DNA of 64,000 nucleotides from Prochlorococcus sp. AG-402-L18 (GCA_003216725.1 QCIL01000003.1:1-64000), one strand, 5' to 3'; positions 17,627-26,179 are shown, counted from the stretch's first letter. Notes: generated by a model from the sequence alone, not told the origin. Numbers and translations are program-made.

Positions 17627-18853
17627 ATGGCAAAAATATCCTTAATTGAACTTGCAAAAATTTTTCTAAAAATTGGTATTTTCAGTTTTGGAGGACCATA
17701 TGCTCATATTTCTTTATTCGAAGATGAACTTATAAATAATAAAAAATTAATCTCAACCCAATCTTTTGAAAAAGGTATTGGTTTATGTCAATTGCTTCCA
17801 GGGCCAATATCCACTCAATTGGCAATATATATAGGTCTTAAAATTAATGGTTATCTTGGTGGATTGATATCCGGTATATGTTTCATTATCCCAGGATTCA
17901 TTTCGGTATTAGTTCTTAGCTTTTTTTGGCAAATTTATTCAGGATCAAAATTTCTAAATGATTTAATTTATTTTAATCCTCCTATTATTGCAGGAATAAT
18001 TTTTTCATTTTCATTAGTTCTTTTAAAAAAAAGATTAAAGTTAGATCGATTATTATTCTCTAGCTCAATCTTATTTCTACTTATATTTGCAAAATATAAT
18101 AGTATTCAATTTCCTCTCATAACAATTCTAACTATTGCAGGTTTGATAAATATTTTCTTACAGAAATGGAAAAATATTTTTTATAGCTTGGTTCCTTTAT
18201 CTATGTTTTCAACAACCTCATTTTTAACTAGCTCAATCTTTTTGGATATTGCCAAGTTTTATAATTTTTTAAAGCACTCTACAAACTCAAAGTTTTTAAT
18301 TGATTATCTTAATCTGTTTTTTTTCTTCTTGAAATCGGGACTTTTTATTTTTGGAGGGGGATTAGTAATCATTCCTCTAATGAGTGATTATGTTGTCTCA
18401 CAAGGATGGTTAACAAATAATGAATTTATAGATGGGATAATGATTGGCCAGATAACACCTGGTCCTGTCTTATTAACTACAAGTTTTATTGGATACAAAG
18501 CTGGGTATTCGGTCGGAGGAATAAATGAAGCTTTAAAGTATTCATTTATATCAACTTTTGCAATTTTTTTACCAAGTTTTTTATTGATTTTTGTTTTTGG
18601 AAAAGGCTTCATAAAAAACAGAATTAAATCGATTAATTACTTTATCGAAGGAGTAATCAATACAATTCCAGGCGCAGTTATTTTCTCTGGCTTTAATTTA
18701 ATTGAAGATAGTTTTTCATCAAAATACTTTTTAATTGGCTCTATTTTTATAGTTTTAATCTCCACACTATTATCTTTTTTTAAAATATTTCCAGCCTACA
18801 TACTTATTCTTTTTTCTTTAATATTAGGTTTATCAAAATATTTTTTTGCATAA
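17627..18853 (+). CDS. chrA: Chromate-type ion transporter ChrA
   Basis: This 408 aa CHR-family membrane protein is made of two homologous halves. Each half has the family motif: [17 protein letters not shown] with [19 protein letters not shown] in the first, and [19 protein letters not shown] with [20 protein letters not shown] in the second. Known members expel chromate, a sulfate analogue. Placement between arsJ and pstS suggests an oxyanion role in phosphate-poor water, but the true substrate is unknown. It ends at a terminator shared with the convergent pstS. Confidence 0.9.
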   Translation: MAKISLIELAKIFLKIGIFSFGGPYAHISLFEDELINNKKLISTQSFEKGIGLCQLLPGPISTQLAIYIGLKINGYLGGLISGICFIIPGFISVLVLSFFWQIYSGSKFLNDLIYFNPPIIAGIIFSFSLVLLKKRLKLDRLLFSSSILFLLIFAKYNSIQFPLITILTIAGLINIFLQKWKNIFYSLVPLSMFSTTSFLTSSIFLDIAKFYNFLKHSTNSKFLIDYLNLFFFFLKSGLFIFGGGLVIIPLMSDYVVSQGWLTNNEFIDGIMIGQITPGPVLLTTSFIGYKAGYSVGGINEALKYSFISTFAIFLPSFLLIFVFGKGFIKNRIKSINYFIEGVINTIPGAVIFSGFNLIEDSFSSKYFLIGSIFIVLISTLLSFFKIFPAYILILFSLILGLSKYFFA

Positions 18854-18855
18854 AA

Positions 18856-18885
18856 AAAGGAGGAAATAAATTCCTCCTTTTAATG
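18856..18885. terminator. Bidirectional terminator between chrA and pstS
   Basis: AAAGGAGGAA-ATAAA-TTCCTCCTTT, a perfect 10-bp stem flanked by A- and T-runs, so it can work on both strands. Confidence 0.85.
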
Positions 18886-18898
18886 TTTGTCTTACGAT

Positions 18899-19873
18899 TT
18901 ATTTACCGATTCTTTTTACCGCAGCTCTTGACTTCTCAAGAATATCTCCTTTTAAGGGGACAAATCCAAGTGATGGGGCTTTATCTTGATACTCATCACT
19001 TAACAATGTATTAAAGGCTTGTTTGATTGCTTTAGTGTTTTTACCATTACCCTCTTCATAGGCGAGTATCCATGTCAATGAAGCGATAGGGTAAGCTCCT
19101 CTAGCTGAAGGATTAGGATTCTTACCAGCAAGATTTTCATCTAAAGTAATACCATTGAGAGCCTTAGCTCCTGCTTCTACAGATGGTTTTAGAAACTGAC
19201 CTGAGAGATTTTGAAGTGCAGCAGCTTTAACATTACCCTTAATGTAGGACTGGTTAACATAACCAATTGAGCCATAAGTGTTTTGAATAACACCTGCTAC
19301 TCCAGAATTACCTTTGGCCCCAACACCAGAAGGCCATTTTACAGACTTACCTGTGCCTAATGTCCAAGTTTTCGAAAACGCTTCCATGGAGTTTGTAAAG
19401 GCTTTAGTTGTACCTGATCCATCAGAACGATGAGTCCAAGTCAATTTTCCAGGAGCGCATCCAACTTCCTTCCAATCTTTTATAATACCCATTGCAACTT
19501 GTACAGCCTGCTCTTGAGTAAGTTTCAAATCACAATCGTAGTTATATCCAAAAGCAATAGTTCCACCAACCATGGGGATCTGAACTAAACCTCTAGTAAC
19601 TTTTGCTATGTCCTTGTCTTTCATAGGATCGTCAGAAGCACCAAAGTTTACTGTCTCATCAATAAATGCTTTTCTTCCGGAACCAGAACCAACAGCTTGA
19701 TAATTTACTTTTGGGCCTCCATCATTTGATAAATCTTTAAACCATCTAGTATAAATCTTGGCAGGGAAAGATGCTCCTGCTCCACTTAACCTCACTGAAG
19801 AAGTTGAGGTTCCGCAAGAAGCAACAAGAGTCATTGTTGAAGCTAATAAAAATGCTTTTTTAGCTAATTTCAT
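18899..19873 (-). CDS. pstS: Phosphate ABC transporter substrate-binding protein PstS
   Basis: This 324 aa lipoprotein has a lipobox (LVASCG) after a short signal peptide and phosphate-binding loops GAGASFPAKIYTRWF, GSGSGRKAFI and RSDGSGTTKAFT. It captures orthophosphate for PstCAB, whose genes are not in this window. I chose the ATG at 19873 (MKLAKKAFLLASTM), which gives a proper signal peptide; the track start adds five residues. A Pho-box-like triplet lies about 95 bp upstream. Confidence 0.95.
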   Translation of the reverse strand: MKLAKKAFLLASTMTLVASCGTSTSSVRLSGAGASFPAKIYTRWFKDLSNDGGPKVNYQAVGSGSGRKAFIDETVNFGASDDPMKDKDIAKVTRGLVQIPMVGGTIAFGYNYDCDLKLTQEQAVQVAMGIIKDWKEVGCAPGKLTWTHRSDGSGTTKAFTNSMEAFSKTWTLGTGKSVKWPSGVGAKGNSGVAGVIQNTYGSIGYVNQSYIKGNVKAAALQNLSGQFLKPSVEAGAKALNGITLDENLAGKNPNPSARGAYPIASLTWILAYEEGNGKNTKAIKQAFNTLLSDEYQDKAPSLGFVPLKGDILEKSRAAVKRIGK

Positions 19874-19968
19874 TGTTGAAATGATCAAATGATAGACTTC
19901 ATATTTATAGCACTTAATTTGAACACCAATGCTCTTTAACTTTAAATTTATCTTTTAATTAATTAGCT

Positions 19969-19998
19969 CTTAACCTTCTCTTAAACCAAATCTTGATT
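19969..19998 (+). promoter_or_regulatory. Candidate Pho box (pstS side)
   Basis: Three octamers at 11-bp steps: CTTAACCT-tct-CTTAAACC-aaa-TCTTGATT. This matches the cyanobacterial PhoB/SphR box layout. It reads on the strand opposite to pstS; the porin gene is farther away. Confidence 0.6.
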
Positions 19999-20152
19999 AG
20001 AGCTTTTTTCGTTTGGTTTTCAGAATATTTAAAAATAAACTTAGATTAATTTTTAACTTTTATTGATAAAAATTTTGAAATTTGCAGACAATTCTCCTTT
20101 TAATTTAAAAAGAGTTTAAGGTCTATTTAAATTTTTCTTGTTGAGTTTACTT

Positions 20153-20182
20153 CTTACTCATTTCTTAACCTTAACTCGTTTT
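20153..20182 (+). promoter_or_regulatory. Candidate Pho box (porin side)
   Basis: CTTACTCA-ttt-CTTAACCT-taa-CTCGTTTT, three octamers at 11-bp steps, ending 44 bp before the porin ATG on the same strand. Confidence 0.6.
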
Positions 20183-20226
20183 CATATACATGGATACATA
20201 TCCAATTTCACGTGTTGAGTTAATTT

Positions 20227-21321
20227 ATGAAGCTTTTTAAAAGCTTGCTAGTAGCTCCTGCAACATTAGGTCTTCTAGCACCTATGTCTGCTACAGCAAA
20301 TGAAGTTACTATTAGTGACTTCACTCCTGCAGAACAACTTGCTATCACTAACAGTCGTGTAGAAGGTTTAGAAGCAAGATTTAATAATTTCGAAGCTGGT
20401 GGTTTCTCAGAAACAACTACTATGAAAGGTTCAGCTGAATTTTTGATCGGTGCTAAGGAACATGGTAACGCTGCTGATGGTGAAGAAGCTTTTATGAGTT
20501 CCTATCACTTTACATTCGACTTAGATACAAGTTTTACGGGTGAAGATAACTTAAATATTGAGATATCAACTGGTAACCAAACAGGTTCTAAAACAGTTGC
20601 AAAAGATCTTGATTTCGGAGAGCCAGCAGGTGATGAATTAAGAATCGAAGATGTTAACTACACTTTTCCTCTTGGAGAATGGGAAATTTCTGTTGGTGAA
20701 TCAATGGACGCATCCAAAAACTGGCCAAATGCATGTGCAGTAGAGAACACCTTTGATGCATTAGCCGATTGTGGAGCTGAAAATTCCGTCGATCTATCAG
20801 GAGATGTTTCTTTAAGTGTTGGCAGAAGTTTTGGAGATGGATGGGATATTGGTTTCGGAATTTCAGCAAATGATGGCGAAGTTGCTACAAAAGGAATGTT
20901 CACTGAAGAAGGTGCTGATTACTACGGGGCTGCTGTCGGATACACATCAGATAATTATGCCGTAACTATGGCATTCTCTGATAAAGACAGTGGTTCATAC
21001 TATGGGGTTACAGCTGCTTATACTCCAGAAGATTTTCCAACTATAAGTGGAGGTATTGAATTTGGAAGTCCAGATTTCAGTACTGAAGACACTACTCAAT
21101 ACGTAGTTGGTATTTCTTCTGATCTTGGCGAAGGTACCATTGCAGCAGCATATGGAACAAAAGCTGCTTACAAGCCTTCAGAAACAGAATTATTTGCTTA
21201 CGACCTTAGTTACTCTTATCCACTAAACGATTCAATGTCTATTAAGCCATTTGTTTATGTTGTTGAGCAAACTGGTGATGATGATACTGGATTTGGTGTA
21301 ATTACAAAATTCAAATTCTAA
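20227..21321 (+). CDS. Outer-membrane porin of the phosphate cluster
   Basis: This 364 aa porin has a signal peptide almost identical to that of porin B (MKLFKSLLVAPATLGLLAPM), the segment TNSRVEGLEARFNNFEAGGFSETTT, and a different beta-barrel domain ending VITKFKF. Its place between pstS and phoR, with a Pho-box-like element in front, suggests a phosphate-stress porin. The leader (GTGTTGAG) only partly resembles the Yfr1 target of porins A and B. A clear terminator follows. Confidence 0.88.
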   Translation: MKLFKSLLVAPATLGLLAPMSATANEVTISDFTPAEQLAITNSRVEGLEARFNNFEAGGFSETTTMKGSAEFLIGAKEHGNAADGEEAFMSSYHFTFDLDTSFTGEDNLNIEISTGNQTGSKTVAKDLDFGEPAGDELRIEDVNYTFPLGEWEISVGESMDASKNWPNACAVENTFDALADCGAENSVDLSGDVSLSVGRSFGDGWDIGFGISANDGEVATKGMFTEEGADYYGAAVGYTSDNYAVTMAFSDKDSGSYYGVTAAYTPEDFPTISGGIEFGSPDFSTEDTTQYVVGISSDLGEGTIAAAYGTKAAYKPSETELFAYDLSYSYPLNDSMSIKPFVYVVEQTGDDDTGFGVITKFKF

Positions 21322-21336
21322 TCAGAATAACAATGT

Positions 21337-21371
21337 TTAAAAGACCTCCAATCTGGAGGTCTTTTTTTTTT
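21337..21371 (+). terminator. Porin terminator
   Basis: AAAGACCTCC-AATCT-GGAGGTCTTT followed by a long T-run; it lies between the convergent porin and phoR genes. Confidence 0.85.
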
Positions 21372-21374
21372 AAA

Positions 21375-22532
21375 CTATAAATCTTCATTAATGCAAGGAA
21401 AGATAGTTTCAATAATTGCTCCACCATCCTTATGATTAAAAGCCTTTATAAAACCTTTATTGTTATTGATTATTTTTTTTGTTATTGAAAGACCTAAACC
21501 ACTTCCACTTTTCTTGAATTTAGTCCTTGATGGATCACCTCTATAAAAACGAGAAAAAATATCATTAAATTCATTTTCTTCTAATCCAATACCTTTATCT
21601 CTAACTCTCATAACAACAGAGCTATCTCTTTTAAAAATTTCAATTTGAATTTCTTCATTAGCTGGGGAATAACGAATAGCATTATCCAAAATATTTATAA
21701 AAGCTCTTTTTAAATTTTCAATATCTGCAGATATAAAATATTTTGTTGGTATCAGTAGTTTTATTTTTATATCTTTTTTTTCTGCAAGTGGTTTTAAGGT
21801 TTGCCAAGATTCCATCACTAAATCTGAAATAGATATTTTTTTATTGTTATTAAAAGCCTCGTTACTTTCTAGCTTAGAAAGTTCTAAAGTTTCTTCGACC
21901 ATTTTTCTTAATCTTTTAGATTCTTTCTTAAGTCTTTTAACAAGATATCTATCTTTCTTTGATACTACTGCTTCCAGTCTTTCGCCTATCAAAATAAGAC
22001 TTGTAAGAGGTGTTTTCAGTTCATGAGACACATCATTGATTAATTGATTCTGTCTTTTTTTTAAGGATTCAATTGATAATTTACTCTCCAACAATATTAA
22101 ATAATTTTTTTTCCTTGCTCTAACAATATTTACAGAAATGGGTTCCCCCGAAATATTGCAATCTAGGCTGATTGGGAAATCTTTTTTTCTTGAATATAAA
22201 ATCTTATTTCTTAGTACTTCGAGCTCATTAATATCATTAATTGCTTTTCCAATAACATCTTTATATTTAATAAACTTAATGAGAGATAAACCTTTCTGAT
22301 TGATAAATTTTATTGTTAGATCAGATGACAAAATCATCCATCCTTGAGATGAATAATCTAACCAAGATAAAAGTTGCTGTGGTTTAACTTTATTAAATGG
22401 AAAATCAAAAATTTGTTGGTTCTTATTTTTAGTTAATTCAATATTTTTATTATTTTTTGAAAATCCTATAACCTTGGTTTTCCATTTCTCATAAAAGAAA
22501 GTTAATACCTCTTGTAGCGTTTTCATTTTCAT
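21375..22532 (-). CDS. phoR: Phosphate-stress sensor histidine kinase PhoR
   Basis: This 385 aa kinase has a PAS-like region (~60-150), a HisKA domain with the phospho-acceptor in LINDVSHELKTPLTSL (~170), and an HATPase domain with N (NLKRAFINILDNAIRYS), G1 (DKGIGL) and G2 (GSGLGLSITKKII) boxes. It lacks a long N-terminal membrane region, so it is probably soluble or weakly membrane-attached. The start codon overlaps the phoB stop as ATGA, indicating coupled translation. Confidence 0.93.
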   Translation of the reverse strand: MKMKTLQEVLTFFYEKWKTKVIGFSKNNKNIELTKNKNQQIFDFPFNKVKPQQLLSWLDYSSQGWMILSSDLTIKFINQKGLSLIKFIKYKDVIGKAINDINELEVLRNKILYSRKKDFPISLDCNISGEPISVNIVRARKKNYLILLESKLSIESLKKRQNQLINDVSHELKTPLTSLILIGERLEAVVSKKDRYLVKRLKKESKRLRKMVEETLELSKLESNEAFNNNKKISISDLVMESWQTLKPLAEKKDIKIKLLIPTKYFISADIENLKRAFINILDNAIRYSPANEEIQIEIFKRDSSVVMRVRDKGIGLEENEFNDIFSRFYRGDPSRTKFKKSGSGLGLSITKKIINNNKGFIKAFNHKDGGAIIETIFPCINEDL

Positions 22533-23257
22533 CCAAACTTATATCCAAAGCCTCTAACAGTTTTAAGAAACTTTGGAGCTGAGGGATCTTCTTCTAATTT
22601 CTCTCTGAGCCACCTAACATGCACATCTACAGTTTTAGTATCACCGATAAAATCAATTTCCCATATTTTTTCAAGTATTAAATCTCTTGACCATACCCTT
22701 TTAGGATTTTTCATAAATAATTCTAATAATTTAAATTCTTTTGGAGATAATGTTATTTCTCTATCGAAAGAAGTTACTCTGCATTCTTCTAAAAACATTT
22801 TTATATGATTAAATTCGATGATAGATTGCGTTTTTTCAATATATTTTTTATTACGTTTAGATCTTCTTATTAATGCTCTTGATCTGGCAATTAATTCATT
22901 TAAACCAAAAGGTTTTGTTAAATAATCATCAGCACCAACCTCTAAACCAAGAACCCTGTCTGATTCATTATCTTTAGCACTCAAAATTAGTATGGGCGTA
23001 TAATTTTCTTCATTTCTAATATTTCTGCATAACTCTAATCCATTTAACCCTGGCAACATTAAATCGAGAATTATAAGGTCAATATCATTTTTAGAATCAT
23101 TAGTAATAAAATCAAATGCAGTTAAACCATCTTTGAAACTTAATACTCTAAAACCTTCGCTATTTAATGTCTCACTGACTGTCAACCTAATACTCTTATC
23201 ATCCTCTACAAGAAGAATTTTTGAGTCTTGCAAACTTTTATGATCTTTAATAGCCAT
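22529..23257 (-). CDS. phoB: Phosphate regulon response regulator PhoB
   Basis: This 242 aa OmpR-family regulator has an intact receiver (VEDD, phospho-acceptor in LIILDLMLPGLNG, TKPFG) and a winged-helix domain ending KTVRGFGYKFG. I prefer the ATG at 23257 to the upstream TTG of the track. It should activate pstS, the adjacent porin and itself under phosphate limitation. It is a useful contrast to the regulator at 4093, which lacks the acidic residues. Confidence 0.94.
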   Translation of the reverse strand: MAIKDHKSLQDSKILLVEDDKSIRLTVSETLNSEGFRVLSFKDGLTAFDFITNDSKNDIDLIILDLMLPGLNGLELCRNIRNEENYTPILILSAKDNESDRVLGLEVGADDYLTKPFGLNELIARSRALIRRSKRNKKYIEKTQSIIEFNHIKMFLEECRVTSFDREITLSPKEFKLLELFMKNPKRVWSRDLILEKIWEIDFIGDTKTVDVHVRWLREKLEEDPSAPKFLKTVRGFGYKFG

Positions 23258-23362
23258 TTGAAAACCCAACAAATTAATTTTATATAATCAAATTTATTTG
23301 ATGTAATTATTTCACATTTACTTTACATTCAATGCTTATTTTTTATTCGATCTTATTAGCTT

Positions 23363-23392
23363 TTTAATGTTCCCTTAAACCTTTTTACTTAT
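23363..23392 (+). promoter_or_regulatory. Possible Pho box upstream of phoB
   Basis: TTTAATGT-tcc-CTTAAACC-ttt-TTACTTAT: three octamers at 11-bp steps, about 105 bp upstream of phoB and on the opposite strand, as at pstS. The outer octamers are poor matches. Confidence 0.3.
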
Positions 23393-23466
23393 TTTTAGAT
23401 TGTCTCCAATAATGTATCGCCTTGAATCTTGGAGACATATTTCATGGAAGGCCCTAGGTCGCTCAG

Positions 23467-23490
23467 GGGGTAGCTGTAGGGGTAGCTGAG
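23467..23490. repeat. Paired repeat, unit 0 right end
   Basis: GGGGTAGCTGTA-GGGGTAGCTGAG: two copies 12 bp apart, nearly the same sequence as the pair at 14346. Confidence 0.75.
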
Positions 23491-23559
23491 CGTATGTATT
23501 TAGTATATAGTGGTATGTACTTTGTGCTAGATTGAGACTCAAACCCATTTGCACCACTT

Positions 23560-23592
23560 AACTAAACCCTAGCTATAGCTTGAAAATATTGA
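23560..23592. repeat. Conserved arm motif before tRNA copy 1
   Basis: ACTAAACCCTAGCTATAGCTTGAAAA. The ACTAAGCA..ATAGCTTGAAAACCT motif recurs at 26231, 27901 and 35776, each time 20-55 bp before a tRNA-Pro 3' copy. Confidence 0.55.
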
Positions 23593-23614
23593 TAAATCTC
23601 ATTTCATAGACCGA

Positions 23615-23660
23615 GTGCTTTGGGAGCACTAGGTCGCAGGTTCGAATCCTGTCGCCCCGA
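23615..23660 (+). repeat. tRNA-Pro 3'-end copy 1 (perfect)
   Basis: 46 nt identical to 14227-14272 (GTGCTTTGGGAGCAC...GCCCCGA). The 5' half of the tRNA is absent, so this is an attachment-site duplication, not a gene. Confidence 0.95.
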
Positions 23661-23679
23661 CTCTTAGAATATAAGTCAT

Positions 23680-23708
23680 AGACAGGTTTCCTAGCCTGTC
23701 TTTTTTAT
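23680..23708 (+). terminator. Terminator behind tRNA copy 1
   Basis: GACAGG-TTTCCTAG-CCTGTC plus TTTTTTATT; same plan as the tRNA-Pro terminator, with changed but compensating stem bases. Confidence 0.8.
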
Positions 23709-23714
23709 TGGGTA

Positions 23715-23756
23715 AAATTTGTCCACGCATAAAGTGGACAGATAGTGGACAAATTT
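23715..23756. repeat. Inverted plus paired direct repeats, unit 1 left end
   Basis: AAATTTGTCCAC (inverted) is followed by GTGGACA at 23734 and again at 23745, 11 bp apart; the second continues as GTGGACAAATTT, the exact complement of the inverted copy. Confidence 0.85.
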
Positions 23757-23778
23757 ATTGGAAATCAATCTAAACTGG

Positions 23779-24261
23779 ATGGTAAAACCATCTTCATTAA
23801 TGGAAGCAAATAAGAACAAGAATCTAGGGAATGCCGGTGAGTTTTATGTATTAGCCCAATTAGCTCAAAGGGGATACATAGCTGGAAAAACAGATGATGG
23901 AACAACTTTGATAGATATCATCGCAACAAATCCAGATGACTTAAGTACAGTAAATATTCAAGTTAAAACCAGAACAATTGATGGTAGAAAAAGTTCATGG
24001 ATGATGGGAAGAAAAAATGAGCAAATACATAAAAATCTTTGGTACGTAGTTGTAGAAATAGGTTCAAACGATGTATTACCTAACTTCTTTATTTTTGAAA
24101 GTTCTGAAGTAAGTGAATGTATAAAAGATACACTCGAAGAATATATGAATACCCTAAAAAGAGATGGTAGTAAAAGGATTGATAAAGGTATAAGACATTT
24201 CGAACCAAGTGAAAAATTTAAAGCAGAGAGAAAAGATAATTGGGATATTATGTTTAATTGA
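23779..24261 (+). CDS. PD-(D/E)XK-like nuclease-fold protein
   Basis: This ~160 aa protein has GNAGEFYVLAQLAQRGY, then TLIDIIATNPDDLSTVNIQVKTR. The pattern E...D...QxK is the active-site layout of the restriction-endonuclease-like fold (DUF4365-like). The role may be DNA cleavage in defence or mobility, but activity is inferred from motifs only. The track starts at TTG 23758, seven bases after the paired repeat; ATG 23779 or 23800 (MEANKNKNLGNAGEF) is more natural. A hypothetical HNH-like gene follows. Confidence 0.65.
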   Translation: MVKPSSLMEANKNKNLGNAGEFYVLAQLAQRGYIAGKTDDGTTLIDIIATNPDDLSTVNIQVKTRTIDGRKSSWMMGRKNEQIHKNLWYVVVEIGSNDVLPNFFIFESSEVSECIKDTLEEYMNTLKRDGSKRIDKGIRHFEPSEKFKAERKDNWDIMFN

Positions 24262-24355
24262 AATGCTTTTTACTTGCATAAAAAGAGAGTGATAGGTCTA
24301 ATGTTTGGTTTGAAAAGGCTTTTTTTAGTAAACCTTATATATAAGTATTAAATCC

Positions 24356-25438
24356 ATGCAACATAATCAAGCTACTTTTGAAAAAGCAATTGCTTTAGTA
24401 AAAGAAGGCTTGCGTCCATACGAAATAGCAAGAAAAATAGATATTAATCCAAGTACTGCTTGTACATGGGTTAAAAAAATTAAAGCAGGACATAAACGTA
24501 TTCAGAAAAGGCAAACTGATCATACAAATGCTGTTTATGGTGAGTGGACAGTAATAAAAGAATTAGATAGAAGACCTCAATATGGAAGTAAAGCAAATTC
24601 TGGGGAAACTATTCCTAATTGGGAAGTTAAATGTAGTTGCGGATATAAGACTGAAAAAACAGGTACTGTTTTAAATCAAATTAAACGAAAATTTGAAGCC
24701 TCTGAAAAAGGAGAAGGTAAAGATTCCTGGAGATTTCACTGTGAGAGTAATCCTATTCATGTTATGCCTTGTTCAATAGGTGAAAAGATTGGAGACTTAG
24801 AAGTTGTAAGTTTTCCTCTTAATGTAGGTCAGAGGAAAAGGTATAAAACTTATAAAGGGGAAAAACCCTCCTACACAAAATCTGGGAAATGGTTTATTGG
24901 TTGTCTGTGTAATGCGTGCAATAAATACACTGCTAAAGATCCGTATTTAGTAACTATGAAAGAATGGAGAGAGAGAAAAGATAGGTTAAAAAAAGATAAA
25001 AATGCAACTTGTGCTTGTGGCTGTAACCGAAGTGTTACTCATGGATTATGCAGACCTCAAAAGGATGGAAGAGATCAAACGTTCACATATAGTATGTGGC
25101 AAAATGCTAAAAAAAATGCAAGAAGAAAAAAAGTTCCATTTGATTTAACGCCTGAATTTGTTGCGTCTTTAAAAGTTCCAGAATATTGCCCTGTCTTAGG
25201 AATCAAAATTATCTCCCAACCATCTGGTGAACAAAGGAATGATAATACACCTTCAATAGATAAATTTTATCCTGATCTTGGATATGTAGAAGGAAATGTT
25301 CAAATAATTAGCTGGAAAGCTAATGCCTTAAAGAGGGATGGGTCTCCCGAAGAATGGGAGAAAATCGCTGAATGGTGCAAAAAAGAAGATATTAAAAAAA
25401 GACTTGAAGGTAAGCATCCTGATCAGCAAAAAATTTAA
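24356..25438 (+). CDS. HTH plus HNH/endonuclease VII-like protein
   Basis: This 360 aa protein starts with a resolvase-like helix-turn-helix (FEKAIALVKEGLRPYEIARKIDINPSTACTWVKKI, residues 8-42). It has several cysteine pairs (CSCGYKT, CLCNACNKY, CACGCNR) likely to bind zinc. It ends with a phage-type HNH-like module: YCPVLGIKI then NDNTPSIDKFYPDLGYVEGNVQIISWKANALK. It is probably a sequence-specific DNA endonuclease. It lies alone after the PD-(D/E)XK-like gene in unit 1. Confidence 0.7.
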   Translation: MQHNQATFEKAIALVKEGLRPYEIARKIDINPSTACTWVKKIKAGHKRIQKRQTDHTNAVYGEWTVIKELDRRPQYGSKANSGETIPNWEVKCSCGYKTEKTGTVLNQIKRKFEASEKGEGKDSWRFHCESNPIHVMPCSIGEKIGDLEVVSFPLNVGQRKRYKTYKGEKPSYTKSGKWFIGCLCNACNKYTAKDPYLVTMKEWRERKDRLKKDKNATCACGCNRSVTHGLCRPQKDGRDQTFTYSMWQNAKKNARRKKVPFDLTPEFVASLKVPEYCPVLGIKIISQPSGEQRNDNTPSIDKFYPDLGYVEGNVQIISWKANALKRDGSPEEWEKIAEWCKKEDIKKRLEGKHPDQQKI

Positions 25439-25474
25439 GAAATAAAGAGAATTATGAGTAGTGCTTTTCCAAAA

Positions 25475-25496
25475 TATGGACAAATTATGGACAACT
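25475..25496. repeat. Paired direct repeat inside unit 1
   Basis: TATGGACAAAT-TATGGACAACT, 11-bp period, closely related to the GTGGACAAAT pairs at the unit ends. It may mark an internal junction between two joined elements. Confidence 0.7.
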
Positions 25497-25498
25497 TC

Positions 25499-25566
25499 AA
25501 TTCTGCTTAACGGTAATTTTCTTGCTTTTTCCTTATTTTTTCGTAAGTATGCGTATATAGCCTTTA
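25499..25566 (+). promoter_or_regulatory. Conserved leader of the MEIPDE-type gene, copy 1
   Basis: TGCTTAACGGTAATTTTCTT...TTCGTAAGTATGCGTATATAG is about 85% the same as the reverse complement of 32381-32446. In both places it lies upstream of a gene beginning MEIPDE. Confidence 0.6.
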
Positions 25567-25583
25567 ATTTGGGGTTGACGATT

Positions 25584-25859
25584 ATGGAAATTCCAGACGA
25601 AATGTTGAAAGAAATTAGAGAAAGTGGATACGATCAAGAGCTTGTATATAACTACATAAGAGAGCTATTAGACAGCGAGAAAAGAAAATTTCCTAAAGAA
25701 AATAACAATCTAGAGCTTATAGACAATTACTTATTAGACCAAGATGTACAAGAACCTGCTGCTGAGATACTGATGGCATCAGAGCTTATAGACAACTACT
25801 TATTAGATAAAAGATTTATGAGAGAGCTTGAAGATAGAGATGAATATGATGCGGCTTAA
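25584..25859 (+). CDS. MEIPDE-type small acidic protein with internal repeat
   Basis: This 91 aa protein (MEIPDEMLKEIRESGYDQEL...) is helical and highly charged. It contains an internal duplication (LELIDNYLLDQD and SELIDNYLLDKR). I start it at the ATG at 25584, which has the same GGGGTTGACGATT context as its 37 aa paralogue at 32183-32296; the track TTG at 25461 includes the paired repeat. Function is unknown. Confidence 0.6.
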   Translation: MEIPDEMLKEIRESGYDQELVYNYIRELLDSEKRKFPKENNNLELIDNYLLDQDVQEPAAEILMASELIDNYLLDKRFMRELEDRDEYDAA

Positions 25860-25873
25860 AAATAACTAATTTT

Positions 25874-26086
25874 TTATGCTGCTAGTTTTTGTCTAGCTTG
25901 TCGTATTTTTAAAATTGAATAAGTTTTTGAAGCCCATTTTTGAGAATTATTAGATTCAGTAACTAATATCTTTCTAGTTAATTTGCCTATTTTAAATACT
26001 TCTACTAAGCCAAAATAAATTATTGCCAGAACCTTAGTTATGTTTACTGCGACTGCTGCCATCTTTTCAATTCTTTGATCTTGCAT
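25874..26086 (-). CDS. 70 aa protein with one hydrophobic helix
   Basis: MQDQRIEKMAAVAVNITKVLAIIYFGLVEVF is followed by a basic helix (KTYSILKIRQARQKL). It has the look of a small membrane-associated helical protein. It is the last gene before the right end of unit 1. I do not recognise it. Confidence 0.4.
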   Translation of the reverse strand: MQDQRIEKMAAVAVNITKVLAIIYFGLVEVFKIGKLTRKILVTESNNSQKWASKTYSILKIRQARQKLAA

Positions 26087-26179
26087 TTGAACTTATTAAA
26101 GCCAACCAAAATTACCAGTTGTTAGAAATTATGCAATGACAAAAAAAAGAGAGGTAAAGCTCCACGTGATTTTGAAAAA

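Larger units (their letters stand above)
14273..23660. mobile_element. Unit 0: phosphate/arsenate cargo between tRNA-Pro and its first 3' copy
   Basis: Bounded on the left by intact tRNA-Pro and on the right by a perfect 46-nt copy of its 3' end. Both ends carry a 12-bp-period pair of GGGGTAGCT. The cargo is arsR, gap, arsJ, chrA, pstS, porin, phoR and phoB. That the whole unit arrived by integration is an inference from these ends. Confidence 0.5.

Noticed and set aside
20205-20226. Yfr1 target in front of the phosphate-cluster porin
   Set aside because: CACGTGTTGAGTT matches GTGTGAGGA at too few positions to claim pairing.
20654-20903. Two overlapping minus-strand ORFs inside the phosphate-cluster porin
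   Set aside because: Both are antisense to a clear porin gene and have shadow-like composition.
23375-23557. 60 aa minus-strand ORF next to the unit 0 right end, possible integrase tail
   Set aside because: It runs through the GGGGTAGCT pair and shows no recombinase motif (no R..HxxR..Y, no LGHS). Treated as a chance frame.
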